Made by a program: the position numbers and the translations under genes. A stretch of 64,000 nt of DNA from Chenggangzhangella methanolivorans (GTDB taxonomy: Bacteria > Pseudomonadota > Alphaproteobacteria > Rhizobiales > Methylopilaceae), in NCBI RefSeq assembly GCF_019797865.1, contig NZ_CP081869.1:4292501-4356500 (forward strand), given 5' to 3'. Below the pieces are notes generated by a model. That model was not told the DNA's origin. It saw only the letters and a list, made by a program, of their open reading frames with translations, and searched no databases. Shown in pieces: positions 20,347 to 31,911 of this stretch. Position 1 is the first letter of the stretch. The number at the start of each line of letters is the position of its first letter.

Positions 20347-22562
20347 CTACCCCGCGCGCAGCGCGATCACCGACAGCGGCGGCAGCGAGAGGTCGAGCGA
20401 TTGCGCCTCGCCGTGGCTCTCGACGGCTTGCGCCTCGAGCCCGCCGCCATTGCCGACGTTCGAGCCGCCATAGAGGCCTGCGTCCGTGTTGATGATCTCG
20501 CTCCACAGCCCGCCTTCGGCACGCCGATGCGATATCCGTGCCGCGGCACGGGCGTCATGTTGGCGACCACGAGAACCGGCGGAGCGCCGTCCTCCCCCTC
20601 GCGGCGGAAGGCGAAGACGGAGTTCGTCCGGTCGTCGCCGATCACCCAGCGGAAGCCTGAGTCGAGGTGGTCGCGCGCATGGAGCGCCGGCTCCTTGGCG
20701 TAGATCGCGTTGAGGTCGCGGATCAGGCGCTGGACGCCGGCGTGGTGCGGGTCGTCGAGCGCCGGCCAGTCGACCTGCGCGTCGTGGTTCCACTCGCTCC
20801 ATTGGGCGATCTCGCCGCCCATGAACAGGAGCTTCTTGCCGGGGTGGGTCCACATCAGCCCGTAAAGCGAGCGCAGATTGGCGAATTTCTGCCAGGCGTC
20901 GCCCGGCATCTTGCCGATCAGCGAGCCCTTGCCGTGCACCACCTCGTCGTGGCTCAGCGGCAGCACGAACTTTTCGGAGAAGGCGTAGACCAGCCCGAAC
21001 GTGATGCCGTCATGGTTGTAGGAGCGGTAGATCGGGTTCTGCTCCATGTAGTTCAGCGTGTCGTGCATCCAGCCCATGTTCCACTTGTAGTGGAAGCCGA
21101 GGCCGCCCTCGGTGGTGGTGCGGGTGACGCCGGGCCAGGCGGTCGATTCCTCCGCGATGGTGATGGCGCCCGGCACGCGCTCGCGCATCACGGCGTTGAA
21201 GTGCTGCAGGAAGCCGATCGCCTCGAGGTTCTCGCGGCCGCCGAGATGGTTCGGCACCCACTCGCCCTCCTTGCGGGAGTAGTCGCGGTAGAGCATCGAG
21301 GCCACGGCGTCGACGCGCAGGCCGTCGACATGGAACTGCTCGAGCCAGTGCAGGCCGCTCGCGATCAGGAAGTTCTGCACCTCGCGGCGCCCGAAATTGT
21401 AGATCGCGGTGTTCCAGTCGATGTGGAACCCTTCGCGCGGGTCGGCGTGCTCGTAGAGCGGCGTGCCGTCGAAGCGGTAGAGGCCGTGGGCGTCGGTCGG
21501 GAAATGCGCCGGCACCCAGTCCACCACCACGCCGATCCCGGCGGCGTGCGCGGCGTCCACGAACTTCGCGAAGTCCTCCGGCGCGCCGTAGCGGCCGGTC
21601 GGCGCGAACAGGCCGAGCGGCTGGTAGCCCCACGAGCCGCCGAACGGGTGCTCGGCCACGGGCAGCAGCTCGACATGCGTGAAGCCGAGCTGGGACACGT
21701 AGGGGATCAGCTTCTCGATCGCGAAGTTCCAGTCGACCGCGCGGCCGTCCTTCATCCACGAGCCGAGATGGACCTCATAGAAGGACAGCGGCTTGTCGGG
21801 CTCCTGCCGTCGCTCGCGCGAGGCCATCCAGTCGCCGTCGGTCCATTCGTAAGCCTTCGGATCGGCCACGATCGAGGCCGTGCCGGGCGCAGGCTCGGCC
21901 GACTTCGCCACCGGATCGGCCTTGTCGGGAAGCTCGCCGCCGTCGGGCCCGCGCAGCGCGAACTTGTAGCGCTCGCCCGGGCCGATGCGCGGGATGAAGA
22001 GCTCCCAGACGCCCGAGGGGTGGCGCAGCCGCATCGGGTTGCGGCGCTTGTCCCAGGCGTTGAAGTCGCCGACCACCGCGACGCGCTTGGCGTTCGGGGC
22101 CCAGACGGCGAAGCGCACGCCCTTGACGCCTTCGATCTCCATCGCGTTGGCGCCGAGCGCGAAGGCGAGCTCGAAATGGCGGCTCTCGCCGAGGAGATGC
22201 AGGTCCATGTCGCCGAGCAGCAGGCCGAAGGAGTAGGGGTCCTCGGTTTCCTGTTGCTGGCCCGGCCAGTCGATCTTCAGGCGATAGGGGTCCACGCCCC
22301 GCACCGCGCCTTCGAACACGCCGGTGTCCTCGATCTGCTTGAGCTTGCCGATCGACGCCCCGGTCTTGGCGTCGATCGCCTCGACCGAAAGCGCGCCGGG
22401 CAGAAGCGCGCGGATATAGGGGCCGTCGCCGTCGTCCCGGCGGCCAAGCGCGCCGAACGGGTCGGCGTGGGCGCCGTGAGCGAGGGCGTCGAGGGCGGAG
22501 CGGTCGAGTTTCATATGTCCTTCCGGGCCTGGGCGCATGGCCATGGCTCTGGCGGCGGTCAT
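20347..22562 (-). CDS. glgB: 1,4-alpha-glucan branching enzyme GlgB (one frameshift)
   Basis: A GH13 enzyme of about 738 residues that introduces alpha-1,6 branches into the glucans made by GlgA or GlgE. The start ATG at 22562 (MTAARAMAM) overlaps the treS stop as ATGA; an in-frame ATG at 22514 ([11 protein letters not shown]) is an alternative. It has an N-terminal N1/CBM48 pair ([22 protein letters not shown]), [25 protein letters not shown], the nucleophile block [28 protein letters not shown] and [15 protein letters not shown]. One G is missing near 20520, between IGVPKAG and [11 protein letters not shown]; the C-terminal beta domain then ends SVIALRAG. Confidence 0.96.
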
Positions 22563-25500
22563 GATTGGCCTCCCTCTTCTGGAGCGAGTCGGGCCGCAAG
22601 GGCGTGCAGGCCCCCAAGCGGAACGTCGATCCATGCCGGACGGTTCGCCGCCTCATAGGCGATCTCGTAGGCCGCCTTCTCGATCAGGAACATGTCGAGC
22701 AGTTCGCTCGACACCGAAAGCCCCTCGGCTTCCGCGCGCGCCCGGTAGGCGTCGAGGAAGGCCTGGGCGGCGTCGACGCGGAAGCGCTCCAGGAACTCGT
22801 CGCGCCGCGGGCCCGCGACATGCGCCGAGGCCTGCTCGTTCCGGCCGACCATCGCGGCCGCATAATCGAAGGAGCGCAGCACGCCCGCGACGTCGCGCAG
22901 CGGCGAGGCCTTGCCGCGGCGCTCCTCGAGCGGCCGGGCGGGTTCGCCCTCGAAGTCGATAAACACGACGTCGCCGCTCGCGACCAGGATCTGGCCGAGA
23001 TGGAGATCGCCGTGGATGCGCGTCATCGGCGTGCCGCCGCCGGCTTCCGCCAGCTGTCCGATCGCGGTCTCCAGCGCGTCGCGGCGGGCGATGATCGAGC
23101 CTGCGCGCGTCGCCTGCGCCGGGTCGACCCAGTCGGCCTTGGCGCGCAGGGCGTTGATCGCGCCTTCGAGCAGCCCGGTGGCGCGGGCCTTCCAGCCCTC
23201 GACGTCGCCGGTCGCGGCCGGCGCCGGCGCGAACCACGGGTCTGCGCTCGGTTTGGCGAGCGTCGCATGAAGCTCGGCGAGGCGCGTGCCGAGATTGCCG
23301 GCGAAGTCCGTGAACTCGCTGAAGCGCTCGACCTCGGTCATCTCGCCGCCGCCCGTCGAGCCGAATTCGTCGAGCTGGCGGGTGAGGTGGTCGAGCGTCC
23401 AGGTCCAGGCGTCGCCCTCGTTCTGGACGAAGCCCTGCACGATCGCGAGCGTCGATCGCGTGCCGTCGGTCGCGACCCGCACCATCTCGCCGAGGAAGGG
23501 CGCGGAAGCCGCGAACCCGTTCTCGGTGAGATAGCGGCCCATCTCGGCTTCCGGATGCGCGCCCGGCGCGATCTTGCGCAGAACCTTGATCATCATCAGG
23601 TCGCCGGCGATGAGCGAGGAGTTCGACTGCTCGGCCGAGAGCCAGTTGATCTCGGCGTCGGCCGGAAGCTCCGGCACGTTCGCGCCTTCCGCCTGCTCGA
23701 ACACGATCTCGCCGTCGCCGCTCGGCAGCCGCGCGGACTGCTTCAGCGAGCGCGCCATCGCATGGGCGAAGGCCGGCAGCGCGAAGGCGTCGGTGAGGAG
23801 CTGCACCTCGCGGCCGCGACGCACGCGCGCCAAAGCCAGCCGCCCGGCGAGCGCCGGCAGCGGGTCGTCCTCGGACACGACCGCGATCGGCAGCAGCCAG
23901 CGCGACGGCTCGGCGCCGCCCGTGACCTCGATCTCGATGAGGCCGATCGGCTCGCCGTCGCCGGGCAGGCGCGACATGCCCTTGATGCGCGGGATGATCT
24001 GCTTCTGGTGTTTCCCGGAGAACCACCTGCGGCGCGCCAGGTAGTTCGGCAGCACCGCGGTCTCGAGCGTCTTGCGCGCCTCCACCTGCATGGCGTCGTC
24101 GACGCCGGCGCGCAGGACGAGCGTCTCGAAGTCGGCCATCGGCTCGGGCGCGGGCGTATGCCAGCTCGGCGCCTCGGCTTCCTTGGCGAGGATGAACCAG
24201 TAGAAGCCGTAAGGCGGCAGGGTGAGCAGATAGGTCAGCTGGCCGATCGGCGGGAACACCGAGCCGGCCGTCATCTCGACCGGCACGCGGCCCTCGAACT
24301 CGGAAAGCTCGAGTTCCACCGCCTGCGGGCTGCGGCCCATATTGGCGACGCAGAGGATCGTCTCGCCCTCATGCTCTCGCAGATAAGCGAGCACCCGGCG
24401 GTTCGACGGATAGAGGAAGCGCAGCGTCCCGCGGCCGAAGGCGATGTGCTGGCGGCGCGTCGCGAGCATGCGGCGCGTCCAGTTCAGCAGCGAATGCGGG
24501 TCGCGCGCCTGCGCCTCGACGTTGACGGCGAAGTAGCCGTAGAGCGGGTCCATGATCGGCGGCAGCACGATCGAGGCGAAGTCCGCCCGCGAAAACCCGC
24601 CGTTTCGGTCGATGGACCACTGCATCGGCGTGCGGACGCCGTCGCGGTCGCCGAGATGGATGTTATCCCCCATCCCGATCTCGTCGCCGTAATAGATGAC
24701 GGGCGTTCCGGGCATCGAGAGCAGCAGCGAGTTCATCAGCTCGATGCGGCGCCGGTCGCGCTCCATCAGCGGCGCGAGGCGCCGGCGGATGCCGAGATTG
24801 ATGCGCGCCCGGCGATCGGACGCATAGGTGTTCCAGAGATAGTCGCGCTCCTTGTCCGTGACCATTTCGAGCGTCAGCTCGTCGTGGTTCCGAAGGAAGA
24901 TCGCCCATTGGCAGTTTTCCGGGATCGCCGGCGTCTGCCGCATGATGTCGGTGATCGGGAAGCGGTCCTCGCGCGCGATCGCCATGTACATGCGCGGCAT
25001 CAGCGGGAAGTGGAACGCCATGTGGCATTCGTCGCCGTCGCCGAAATATTCCTTGGTGTCCTCCGGCCACATGTTGGCCTCGGCGATGAGGAACCTGTCC
25101 GGATAGGTGGCGTCGAGCTCGGCCCTGATCTTTTTCAGGATGTCGTGGGTCTCGGGGAGGTTCTCGTTCGAGGTGCCGTCGCGCTCGATGAGATAGGGCA
25201 CGGCGTCGAGCCGAAGCCCGTCGATCCCGAGGTCCAGCCAGAACTTCATCACCTTGAAGACGGCTTTGAGCACCTGCGGGTTGTCGAAGTTCAGGTCCGG
25301 CTGGTGGCTGTAGAACCGGTGCCAGAAATAAGCGCCGGCCACCGGATCCCAGGTCCAGTTCGAGCGCTCGGTGTCGAGGAAGATGATGCGCGTGCCCGAA
25401 TAGAGCTCGTCATTGTCGGACCAGACGTAGAAGTTCCGGTGCGCCGAGCCGGGGCTTGGCGGTCCGCGCGCGCTGGAACCACGGATGCTGGTCCGAGGTG

Positions 25501-25868
25501 TGGTTGATGACGAGCTCGGAGATCACCTTCAGGCCGCGCTTGTGGGCCTCATGGATGAAGCGCTTGACGTCCTGCAGCGTGCCGTAGTCGGGCGAGACGC
25601 CAGTGTATTCCTTGATGTCGTAGCCGTCGTCGAGCCGCGGGCTCGGGTAGAACGGCAGCAGCCAGATCACGTTGACGCCGAGATCGGCGATGTAGTCGAG
25701 CTTGGAGATCAAGCCCGGAAAGTCGCCGATGCCGTCGCCGTTGGAGTCCATGAAGGACTTCACGTGCAGCTGGTAGATGATGGCGTCCTTGAACCACAGC
25801 GGATCGACGCCGTCCTTGGAGACGAGCGTGCCGGTCGGCTTGGTCTGGGCTGAGTGCTGGACGTTCAT
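22559..25868 (-). CDS. treS: Trehalose synthase / maltokinase fusion (TreS-Mak, one frameshift)
   Basis: A protein of about 1,100 residues. The N-terminal ~580 residues are GH13 trehalose synthase, which isomerises trehalose and maltose. Motifs are the calcium loop [26 protein letters not shown], the nucleophile block [20 protein letters not shown] and [12 protein letters not shown]. From about residue 650 onward lies a maltokinase (aminoglycoside-phosphotransferase-like), with [13 protein letters not shown] as catalytic loop and [11 protein letters not shown] holding the metal-binding Asp. Together they turn trehalose into maltose-1-phosphate for GlgE. One extra C near 25445 shifts the frame. 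The start overlaps the glgE stop (ATGA). The fusion is known in other proteobacteria. Confidence 0.96.
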
Positions 25869-27859
25869 GCCACGGCTCCCGCGGGCTTAAGCCGCCAGAC
25901 GTGGAACGGCAGCTCGTGGGGGTTGATGTAGATCGAGTGGCTCTTGCCGGTCAGCGTGAAGCTGTTGCCGCGCATCAGATCCTCGACCTCAACGGTCCCG
26001 GTGTCCGGCAGCCCGAACTCCCAGAGCGGGACCTCGTATCCGGCCGTGCGCTCGGAATGGGGATCGAGCGCGACGAAGCACAGCACCATGTCGATCGGCG
26101 TTCCGTCGGGGGCGGTGCGCGCCTTGCCGTAATAGATGATGTTGTCGTCGAAGCAGTTGTAGAACTTCACGCCCAGATGGGTCTGCAGCGCCGGGTTCTC
26201 CTTGCGGATCCGGTTGAGCCGCGTGATCTCCTGGATGATGTTGCCCGGTTGGTTCCAGTTCCGGATGCGGATCTCGTACTTCTCGCTGTCGAGATATTCT
26301 TCCTTGCCGGGCAGGGGAGCGCTCTCGCAGATCTCGAAGCCGTTATACATGCCCCAGAGACCCGAGAGCGTCGTCGCGAGCGCCGCGCGGATCAGGAAGC
26401 CCGGCCGGCCCGAGGTCTGCAGGAAGAACGGGTTGATGTCCGGCGTGTTGACGAAGAAGTTCGGCCGAAAGAAGTCCTTGGGCGCGGTGGTGGTGAGCTC
26501 GATCAGGTAGTCCTCGAGCTCCTTCTTGTGGTTGCGCCAAGTGAAGTAGGTGTAGGACTGGCCGTAACCGACCTTTGCGAGCCGATACATCACCTTTGGG
26601 CGGGTGAAGGCCTCCGACAGGAACATGGCGTCCGGGTGCTTGGCCTTCACCTCGGCGATCATCCACTCCCAGAACGGGAACGGCTTGGTGTGCGGGTTGT
26701 CGACCCGGTAGATCTTCACGCCCTGCTCGGCCCAGAACAGCACGACGTCGCGCAGCGCCGCCCAAAGGCCCGGAACCGCGTCCGGGCCGTAGAAGTCGAC
26801 ATTGACGATGTCCTGGTACTTCTTCGGCGGGTTCTCGGCGTATTTCATCGAGCCGTCAGGGCGCCACTTGAACCAGCCCGGATGCTCCTTCAGCCACGGA
26901 TGGTCGGGCGAGCATTGGATCGCGAAGTCGATCGCGAGCTCGAGCCCGTGTTCGGCCGCAGCGTCGACGAGCGCCTTGAAATCCTCGAGCGAGCCGAGCT
27001 CCGGATGGAGCGCGTCATGGCCGCCGGCCTCCGAGCCGATCGCGTAAGGCGATCCGGGGTCGTTCGGGCCGGGGGTGAGGGTGTTGTTCGGACCCTTGCG
27101 GTTCGACGACCCGATCGGGCTGATGGGCGGGAAGTAGAGGACGTCGAAGCCCATGTCGCGGATCATGGGCAGGCGCTTAATCACGTCGCGGAACGTGCCG
27201 TGGCGTGCCGGGTCGCCGCTTTCGGAGCGCGGAAACAGCTCGTACCAGCTCGCGAACTCGGCCTTGGTGCGCTCGACTTCGAGCGGGAACGGCTCGGTGC
27301 GCGCCGCGTGGTGGCGCGGGTCGCCGGCCTTTGCGGCCTGCGCGGCATCGGACGACAGCAGCTCGGCGACGCGCCCGGCGACGTCGAGCGGGCGCGTCCT
27401 CAGCGCGGCGTCCGCAAGCGCCCGGGCTAGCTTGGGCTCGGCCTTCGCCGAAAACTCCTCGAGCATCTCGATGCCCTCGTCGGTCTCGAGCGCCACGTCG
27501 AAGCCGGCGTCGCGCTTTTTCGTGAGATCGCGGCGGAAGGTGCCGAAGTCGTCCCACCAGGCCTCGACGAGAAATTCCTGACGACCGATCTCGTCGGGCG
27601 TGAAGGTCCCGGTCCAGCGGTCGTTGACGACCTCGGCCATGGCCGCGCGCTTCCAGTCGCCGCCGTTCGGCCCGCGCCAGAGGATCTCGGCGCGCAGCAC
27701 TTCATGGCCGTCTGCGAAGATGTCGGCCTCGACCGTGATCGGGCGGCCGGCGATCGTCTTGACCGGAAAACGGCCGCCGTCGACGCTCGGCCTCACCGCC
27801 TCGATCGCGATCCGCGGGCGCTTTGCGGCGTCGACGGCGTCGATTGAGGCATAGGACAT
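25865..27859 (-). CDS. glgE: Alpha-1,4-glucan:maltose-1-phosphate maltosyltransferase GlgE
   Basis: A GH13_3 enzyme of 664 residues, intact, that extends alpha-1,4-glucan by maltosyl units from maltose-1-phosphate. The N-terminal beta-sandwich domain ([20 protein letters not shown]) runs to about residue 100 and is followed by a helical insert. The catalytic barrel has [27 protein letters not shown], nucleophile Asp ~386 in [11 protein letters not shown] and acid/base Glu ~415 in [10 protein letters not shown]. It is first in the coupled block glgE-treS-glgB. The 140-base gap to the divergent DUF2934 gene must contain its promoter, but I see no clear motif on the minus strand. Confidence 0.97.
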   Translation of the reverse strand: MSYASIDAVDAAKRPRIAIEAVRPSVDGGRFPVKTIAGRPITVEADIFADGHEVLRAEILWRGPNGGDWKRAAMAEVVNDRWTGTFTPDEIGRQEFLVEAWWDDFGTFRRDLTKKRDAGFDVALETDEGIEMLEEFSAKAEPKLARALADAALRTRPLDVAGRVAELLSSDAAQAAKAGDPRHHAARTEPFPLEVERTKAEFASWYELFPRSESGDPARHGTFRDVIKRLPMIRDMGFDVLYFPPISPIGSSNRKGPNNTLTPGPNDPGSPYAIGSEAGGHDALHPELGSLEDFKALVDAAAEHGLELAIDFAIQCSPDHPWLKEHPGWFKWRPDGSMKYAENPPKKYQDIVNVDFYGPDAVPGLWAALRDVVLFWAEQGVKIYRVDNPHTKPFPFWEWMIAEVKAKHPDAMFLSEAFTRPKVMYRLAKVGYGQSYTYFTWRNHKKELEDYLIELTTTAPKDFFRPNFFVNTPDINPFFLQTSGRPGFLIRAALATTLSGLWGMYNGFEICESAPLPGKEEYLDSEKYEIRIRNWNQPGNIIQEITRLNRIRKENPALQTHLGVKFYNCFDDNIIYYGKARTAPDGTPIDMVLCFVALDPHSERTAGYEVPLWEFGLPDTGTVEVEDLMRGNSFTLTGKSHSIYINPHELPFHVWRLKPAGAVA

Positions 27860-27933
27860 TCGAATCTCCGAAACGAATCAGTAGTCTGAGCGTCACTCAA
27901 GCAAGGCGGCGGGTCAGGGCGCCGCGCCGCAGC

Positions 27934-27959
27934 GGAAACCCACACATCGGTCGGCCGTT
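27934..27959 (+). promoter_or_regulatory. Sigma-EcfG-like promoter for the DUF2934 gene
   Basis: GGAAA at 27934-27938, 17 bases, then CGTT at 27956-27959. The alphaproteobacterial general-stress sigma factor EcfG recognises GGAAC-N16/17-CGTT, so this matches all but one position. The predicted transcript would start about 30 bases before the ATG at 27998. Confidence 0.55.
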
Positions 27960-27997
27960 TAAGCCGACAACCCCTGAAGCGGGTGAAGGAGAGGGCG

Positions 27998-28429
27998 ATG
28001 GGCGATCGAGACAGGCGTGTTCAGGACGAGGCGTACCGCATCTGGAACGAGGCCGGACGGCCGGAGGGCCGCGGCGACGAGCACTGGTACGAGGCCGAAA
28101 AGCGCATCGCGAGCGAAGGCGAGCCGGTCCCGTCGAAGGCGAAGAAGCCGAAGGGCGTGAAGCCGGTGGTCAAGGGCGCCGGCGCGAGCGGCGTCGTGAC
28201 GAAGACCGTCGTCGCCAACGACGCGCCGAAGCCGCGACCGACCAAGGGCGCGGCGGTCGACATTGCGCCCGCCAAGCCGAAAAAGGCGAAGGTCGCGACC
28301 GAGGAGGCGCCGAAGGCTGCGGCGAAAGAGCCGGCCAAGCCGGCCGCCGCCAAGGCCGCGAAGCCCGTCAAGGACAAAGCCGAGGCGGACAAGCCCGGAA
28401 AGGCCGCGAAACCCAAGCCGAAGGGCTGA
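27998..28429 (+). CDS. DUF2934 domain protein with Lys/Ala/Pro-rich tail
   Basis: 143 residues. The first ~40 (VQDEAYRIWNEAGRPEGRGDEHWYEAEKRI, quoted in part) match DUF2934, a short helical domain common in Rhizobiales stress-locus proteins. The rest is a low-complexity lysine, alanine and proline tail with repeated AKP/AAK units, probably disordered and basic; nucleic-acid binding is possible. The ATG at 27998 follows GAAGGAGAG, a strong Shine-Dalgarno, so it is preferred over a GTG 15 bases earlier. It diverges from glgE and precedes the second glgX. Confidence 0.8.
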   Translation: MGDRDRRVQDEAYRIWNEAGRPEGRGDEHWYEAEKRIASEGEPVPSKAKKPKGVKPVVKGAGASGVVTKTVVANDAPKPRPTKGAAVDIAPAKPKKAKVATEEAPKAAAKEPAKPAAAKAAKPVKDKAEADKPGKAAKPKPKG

Positions 28430-28476
28430 CGTCGGCGGGCCCTGTCCTAGTTTCTTTGTGATCCGACGATCACCGG

Positions 28477-28501
28477 GAACGCGCGCGCTTGCGCGCCGTT
28501 C
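28477..28501 (+). promoter_or_regulatory. Consensus sigma-EcfG promoter upstream of the second glgX
   Basis: GGAAC at 28477-28481, 16 bases, CGTT at 28498-28501: an exact match to the EcfG consensus, 63 bases before the glgX start. The same stretch is also a near-palindrome (GAACG...GCGCGC TT GCGCGC CGTTC), so part of it could instead be a hairpin at the end of the DUF2934 transcript. No T run follows, which favours the promoter reading. Confidence 0.6.
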
Positions 28502-28563
28502 TCATCGCGGTGACGGGACACGAAGTCGGGGCTTGCCGCCTCGGGGAAAGGGCTAGCGACCGC

Positions 28564-30635
28564 ATGAGCGACATCAAGACCGACCGCCGGGCGGAGGCCG
28601 GGCGGCCGAACAGGCTCGGCGCGACCTTCGACGGCGAAGGCACCAATTTCGCGCTGTTCTCGGCTCATGCGGAGCGCGTCGAGCTCTGCCTCTTCGACGA
28701 GAAGGACAACGAGGTCGAGCGCGTCACGCTCCCCGAATTCTCCGACGAGATCTGGCACGGCTACCTGCCCGGAATCCTCCCCGGCCAGCGCTACGGCTAC
28801 CGCGTCCACGGCCGCTACGCGCCAGAGGAAGGCACCGCTTCAATCCCAACAAGCTGCTGCTCGACCCTTACGCCAAATCGCTCGCGGGCGAGATCACGTG
28901 GGACGACAGCCATTTCGGCTACCGGCTCGACGCCAAGGAGAAGGATCTCAGCTTCGACGAGCGGGATTCGGCGCCGTTTACGCCGAAATGCGAGGTCGCC
29001 GACACCGCCTTCGACTGGCAGGGCGACCGCAAGCCCGACGTGTCGTGGGACAAGACCGTGTTCTACGAAACCCATGTCCGCGGCTTCACGATGCTGCATC
29101 CCGGCGTGCCCGAGGACGTGCGCGGCACCTTCGACGGCTTGAGCCAGAAGGCGGTCATCGACCACATCAAAGCGCTCGGCGTCACTTCGGTCGAACTGCT
29201 GCCGATCCACGCCTTCCTCGACGACCAGCATCTTGAGGGCAAGGGCCTCAAGAATTTCTGGGGCTACAACACCATCGGCTTCTTCGCGCCGATGGCGCGC
29301 TACGCCGGCGGCAACGGCAAGTCCGGCAGGGCGCGGATCGCGAGCTTCAAGCACATGGTGCGCTCATTCCACAACGCCGGCATCGAGGTCATCCTCGACG
29401 TGGTCTACAACCACACGGCGGAGGGCAACGAGCTCGGGCCGACGCTCTCGTTCAAGGGCATCGACAACCTCAGCTACTACCGAACGATGCCGAACGAGCC
29501 GCGCTACTACATCAACGACACCGGCACCGGGAACACCGTGAACACCAGCCATCCGCGCGTGCTGCAGATGGTGACGGATTCGCTGCGCTACTGGGTCGAG
29601 GAATGCCATGTCGACGGCTTCCGCTTCGATCTCGGCACGATCCTTGGCCGCGAGCCCGACGGCTTCGATCCGCGCGGCGGCTTCTTCGACGCCGTGAACC
29701 AGGATCCGACGCTGCGCCAGGTGAAGCTCGTCGGCGAGCCGTGGGACATCGGGCCCGGCGGCTACCAGGTCGGCGGCTTCCCCCCCGGCTGGGCGGAATG
29801 GAACGACAAGTACCGAGACGACGTGCGCGACTACTGGAAGAAGAGCTCCGACACGCTCTCGGGCTTCGCGGCGCGGATCACGGGTTCGGGCGACGTCTAC
29901 GACCGCAACGGGCGGCGGCCGTGGGCCGGCGTCAACTTCGTCACCGCCCATGACGGCTTCACGCTGCACGACACCGTCACCTACAACGACAAGCACAACG
30001 AGGCGAACGGCGAGGACAACAAGGACGGCCACTCGCACAACCGCTCGTACAATTACGGCGTCGAGGGCGAGACCGACGACGAGGGGATCGTGGCGACCCG
30101 CGAGCGCCAGAAGCGCAACTTCCTCGCCACGCTCCTGTTCAGCCACGGCACGCCCATGATCCTGGCGGGCGACGAGTTCGGCCGCACGCAGGGCGGCAAC
30201 AACAACGGCTACTGCCAGGACAGCGAGATCTCCTGGGTCAACTGGGATCTCAACGACAACAACAAGGCGCTGCTGGCCTTCACCCAGAAGCTCGCCAAGA
30301 TCCGCGCCGATCACCCGATCCTGCGCCGCTCGAGCTTCCGCGACGGCATGGAGATCTCGTGGCTCAATCCCGGCGGCGGCGAGCAGAAGCCGGAGCACTG
30401 GGCCGACTCCAACGCCGACTGCATCGGCCTGAGGCTCAAGACCGCGGACGAACAGGCGATCCTGATCTTCAACGCCCATGACGGCGTGGTGCCGTTCGTC
30501 GTTCCGGAAAAAGACGGCGGCGGCGACTGGACCGTCATGGTCGACACCGACCAGCCGGAGGCCGATCCGCGCCCGCAGCCGGGCGGCGGCGACGCCATCG
30601 ACGTCGCGGGACGGTCGCTTCTGCTGCTGATGTAG
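28564..30635 (+). CDS. glgX: Glycogen debranching enzyme GlgX, copy 2 (one frameshift)
   Basis: About 690 residues of the same GH13 isoamylase family as the copy at 17975-20116, on the opposite strand. The start ATG at 28564 gives [29 protein letters not shown] (quoted in part). One G is lost near 28830 (GAGGAAGGCACCGC), shifting EEG to [14 protein letters not shown]. The catalytic domain has [52 protein letters not shown] and [13 protein letters not shown]. It differs from copy 1 throughout, so it is an old paralog and not a recent duplication. Its EcfG promoter suggests stress-induced debranching, while copy 1 is tied to treZ/malQ. Confidence 0.94.
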
Positions 30636-30662
30636 GGACCGTGACCGTAATAAGGTACCGGA

Positions 30663-30692
30663 TTGACAGCGGTCTCGACGCCGAAATATCTC
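30663..30692 (+). promoter_or_regulatory. Possible sigma-70 promoter of the histidine kinase gene
   Basis: TTGACA at 30663-30668 is a perfect -35 box. AATATC (30685-30690, spacing 16) or TATCTC (30687-30692, spacing 18) could be the -10. It lies about 40 bases before the GTG start at 30730. Confidence 0.4.
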
Positions 30693-30729
30693 GGTCTGAC
30701 GATGGGCTCCAGTCCGCGACGGGTCGGCG

Positions 30730-31911
30730 GTGAAATCACAGTTTCCGGGACCGTGGCGCAGCTCCGTAGGCGATGCCTACGAACAGGGCGCGATCTGGGA
30801 CGAGATCCTCGCAAAGGATTGGTCCGCGACGTCGCTCGGACCGGTCGAGGCCTGGCCGATCGCTTTGCGGACGATCCTGAGGACGGTGATCTCGTCGCGC
30901 CAGCCGATGTGCGTGTGGTGGGGGCCGGACCTTCTCCAGTTCCACAACGAGGCGTTCCTGCCGATCCTCGCCGACCGCGCGAAAGACGCGATCGGCGCGC
31001 CGATCGAGGTTCTCTGGGCGGACGTGTGGACGGACGTCGAGCCGCTCATCAGCGAGGCGCTCGCAGGCCGGGGCGCGTCCGTGAACGACATGCCGCTCGA
31101 CATGATGCGTTTCGGCGTGTCCCAGCCGACCACCTGGACGTTCTTCTACAGCCCGGTCTACGACGACGCCGGCGAGGTCGCGGGCGTCCTCAACGTCACC
31201 ACCGACACCACCGCGCAGGTCGAGGCCGGACGGCGCCAGCGCGCCGAGACGGACGCCCTGACCGAGGCGCTCGGCGACGCGAATGTGGAGATCGGACAGC
31301 AGCGGGAGGCGGCGCGGCTCCGCATCGTGGTCCAGCGCGAGCTCTCGCATCGGCTGAAGAACGCCTACGCCATGATCCAGTCGATCGTGAACCAGACGCT
31401 GAACCACGCCGAGTCGTTGCAGGAGGCCAAGGAGACCGTCGGCGCCCGCATCAAGGCGCTGTCGCTAGCGCAGGACGTGCTGATGGAGTCGTCGTCGGAC
31501 GACGTCGAGGTTTCGGCCGTCGTCGCCGCGGCGCTCACGCCTCACCAGGAAGCCGTCTCGCGGATCATCGTGTCGGGCCAAAAGCAGCTTGTGGGCTCTC
31601 AGCAGGGGCTCGGGCTCGCCCTCGGGGTCCACGAGCTCGCCACGAACGCCGCGAAATACGGATCGCTGTCGACGGACGCCGGCTCGGTTCGCCTGTCATG
31701 GGCCTCCGAAGGCGGAGGCTTCCGCTTCGAATGGGCCGAGGAAGGCGGGCCGCCCGCCGCGCAGCCGGTTCGGCAGGGCTTCGGCACGCGCCTCCTGAAG
31801 CGCGTCGTGCCGGCCTATTTCAACGGGTCCGCGAAGCTGGACTACGCCGAGGGCGGCTTCCGCTACAGCCTGGCGGGCAAGCCGGACGACGAACCCGCGC
31901 CATCACTCTAG
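30730..31911 (+). CDS. HWE-family sensor histidine kinase
   Basis: 393 residues, no membrane helix, so a soluble sensor. The N-terminal ~150 residues form a PAS-like sensor (QPMCVWWGPDLLQFHNEAFLPIL, quoted in part). The phosphoacceptor region has VVQRELSHRLKNAYAMIQSI with His at about 207. The ATPase domain has HELATNAAKYGSLS near 300 and the FEWAEEGGPP block that defines HWE kinases. The C-terminus FGTRLLKRVV is typical. These alphaproteobacterial kinases commonly act in light or stress sensing. The single-domain response regulator on the opposite strand, overlapping by nine bases, is a plausible partner. The start GTG at 30730 is not strongly supported. Confidence 0.88.
   Translation: MKSQFPGPWRSSVGDAYEQGAIWDEILAKDWSATSLGPVEAWPIALRTILRTVISSRQPMCVWWGPDLLQFHNEAFLPILADRAKDAIGAPIEVLWADVWTDVEPLISEALAGRGASVNDMPLDMMRFGVSQPTTWTFFYSPVYDDAGEVAGVLNVTTDTTAQVEAGRRQRAETDALTEALGDANVEIGQQREAARLRIVVQRELSHRLKNAYAMIQSIVNQTLNHAESLQEAKETVGARIKALSLAQDVLMESSSDDVEVSAVVAAALTPHQEAVSRIIVSGQKQLVGSQQGLGLALGVHELATNAAKYGSLSTDAGSVRLSWASEGGGFRFEWAEEGGPPAAQPVRQGFGTRLLKRVVPAYFNGSAKLDYAEGGFRYSLAGKPDDEPAPSL

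Noticed and set aside
22565..25507. A ~980-codon open frame on the plus strand opposite treS-maltokinase
   Set aside because: It is exactly antisense to a clear gene, its product is Arg/Ala/His/Asp-rich low-complexity with no motif, and such frames are expected opposite high-GC genes.
28021..28416. A 131-codon minus-strand frame opposite the DUF2934 gene
   Set aside because: The Ala/Phe/Gly-rich translation is the mirror of the Lys/Ala/Pro tail; the plus strand has the ribosome site and domain match.
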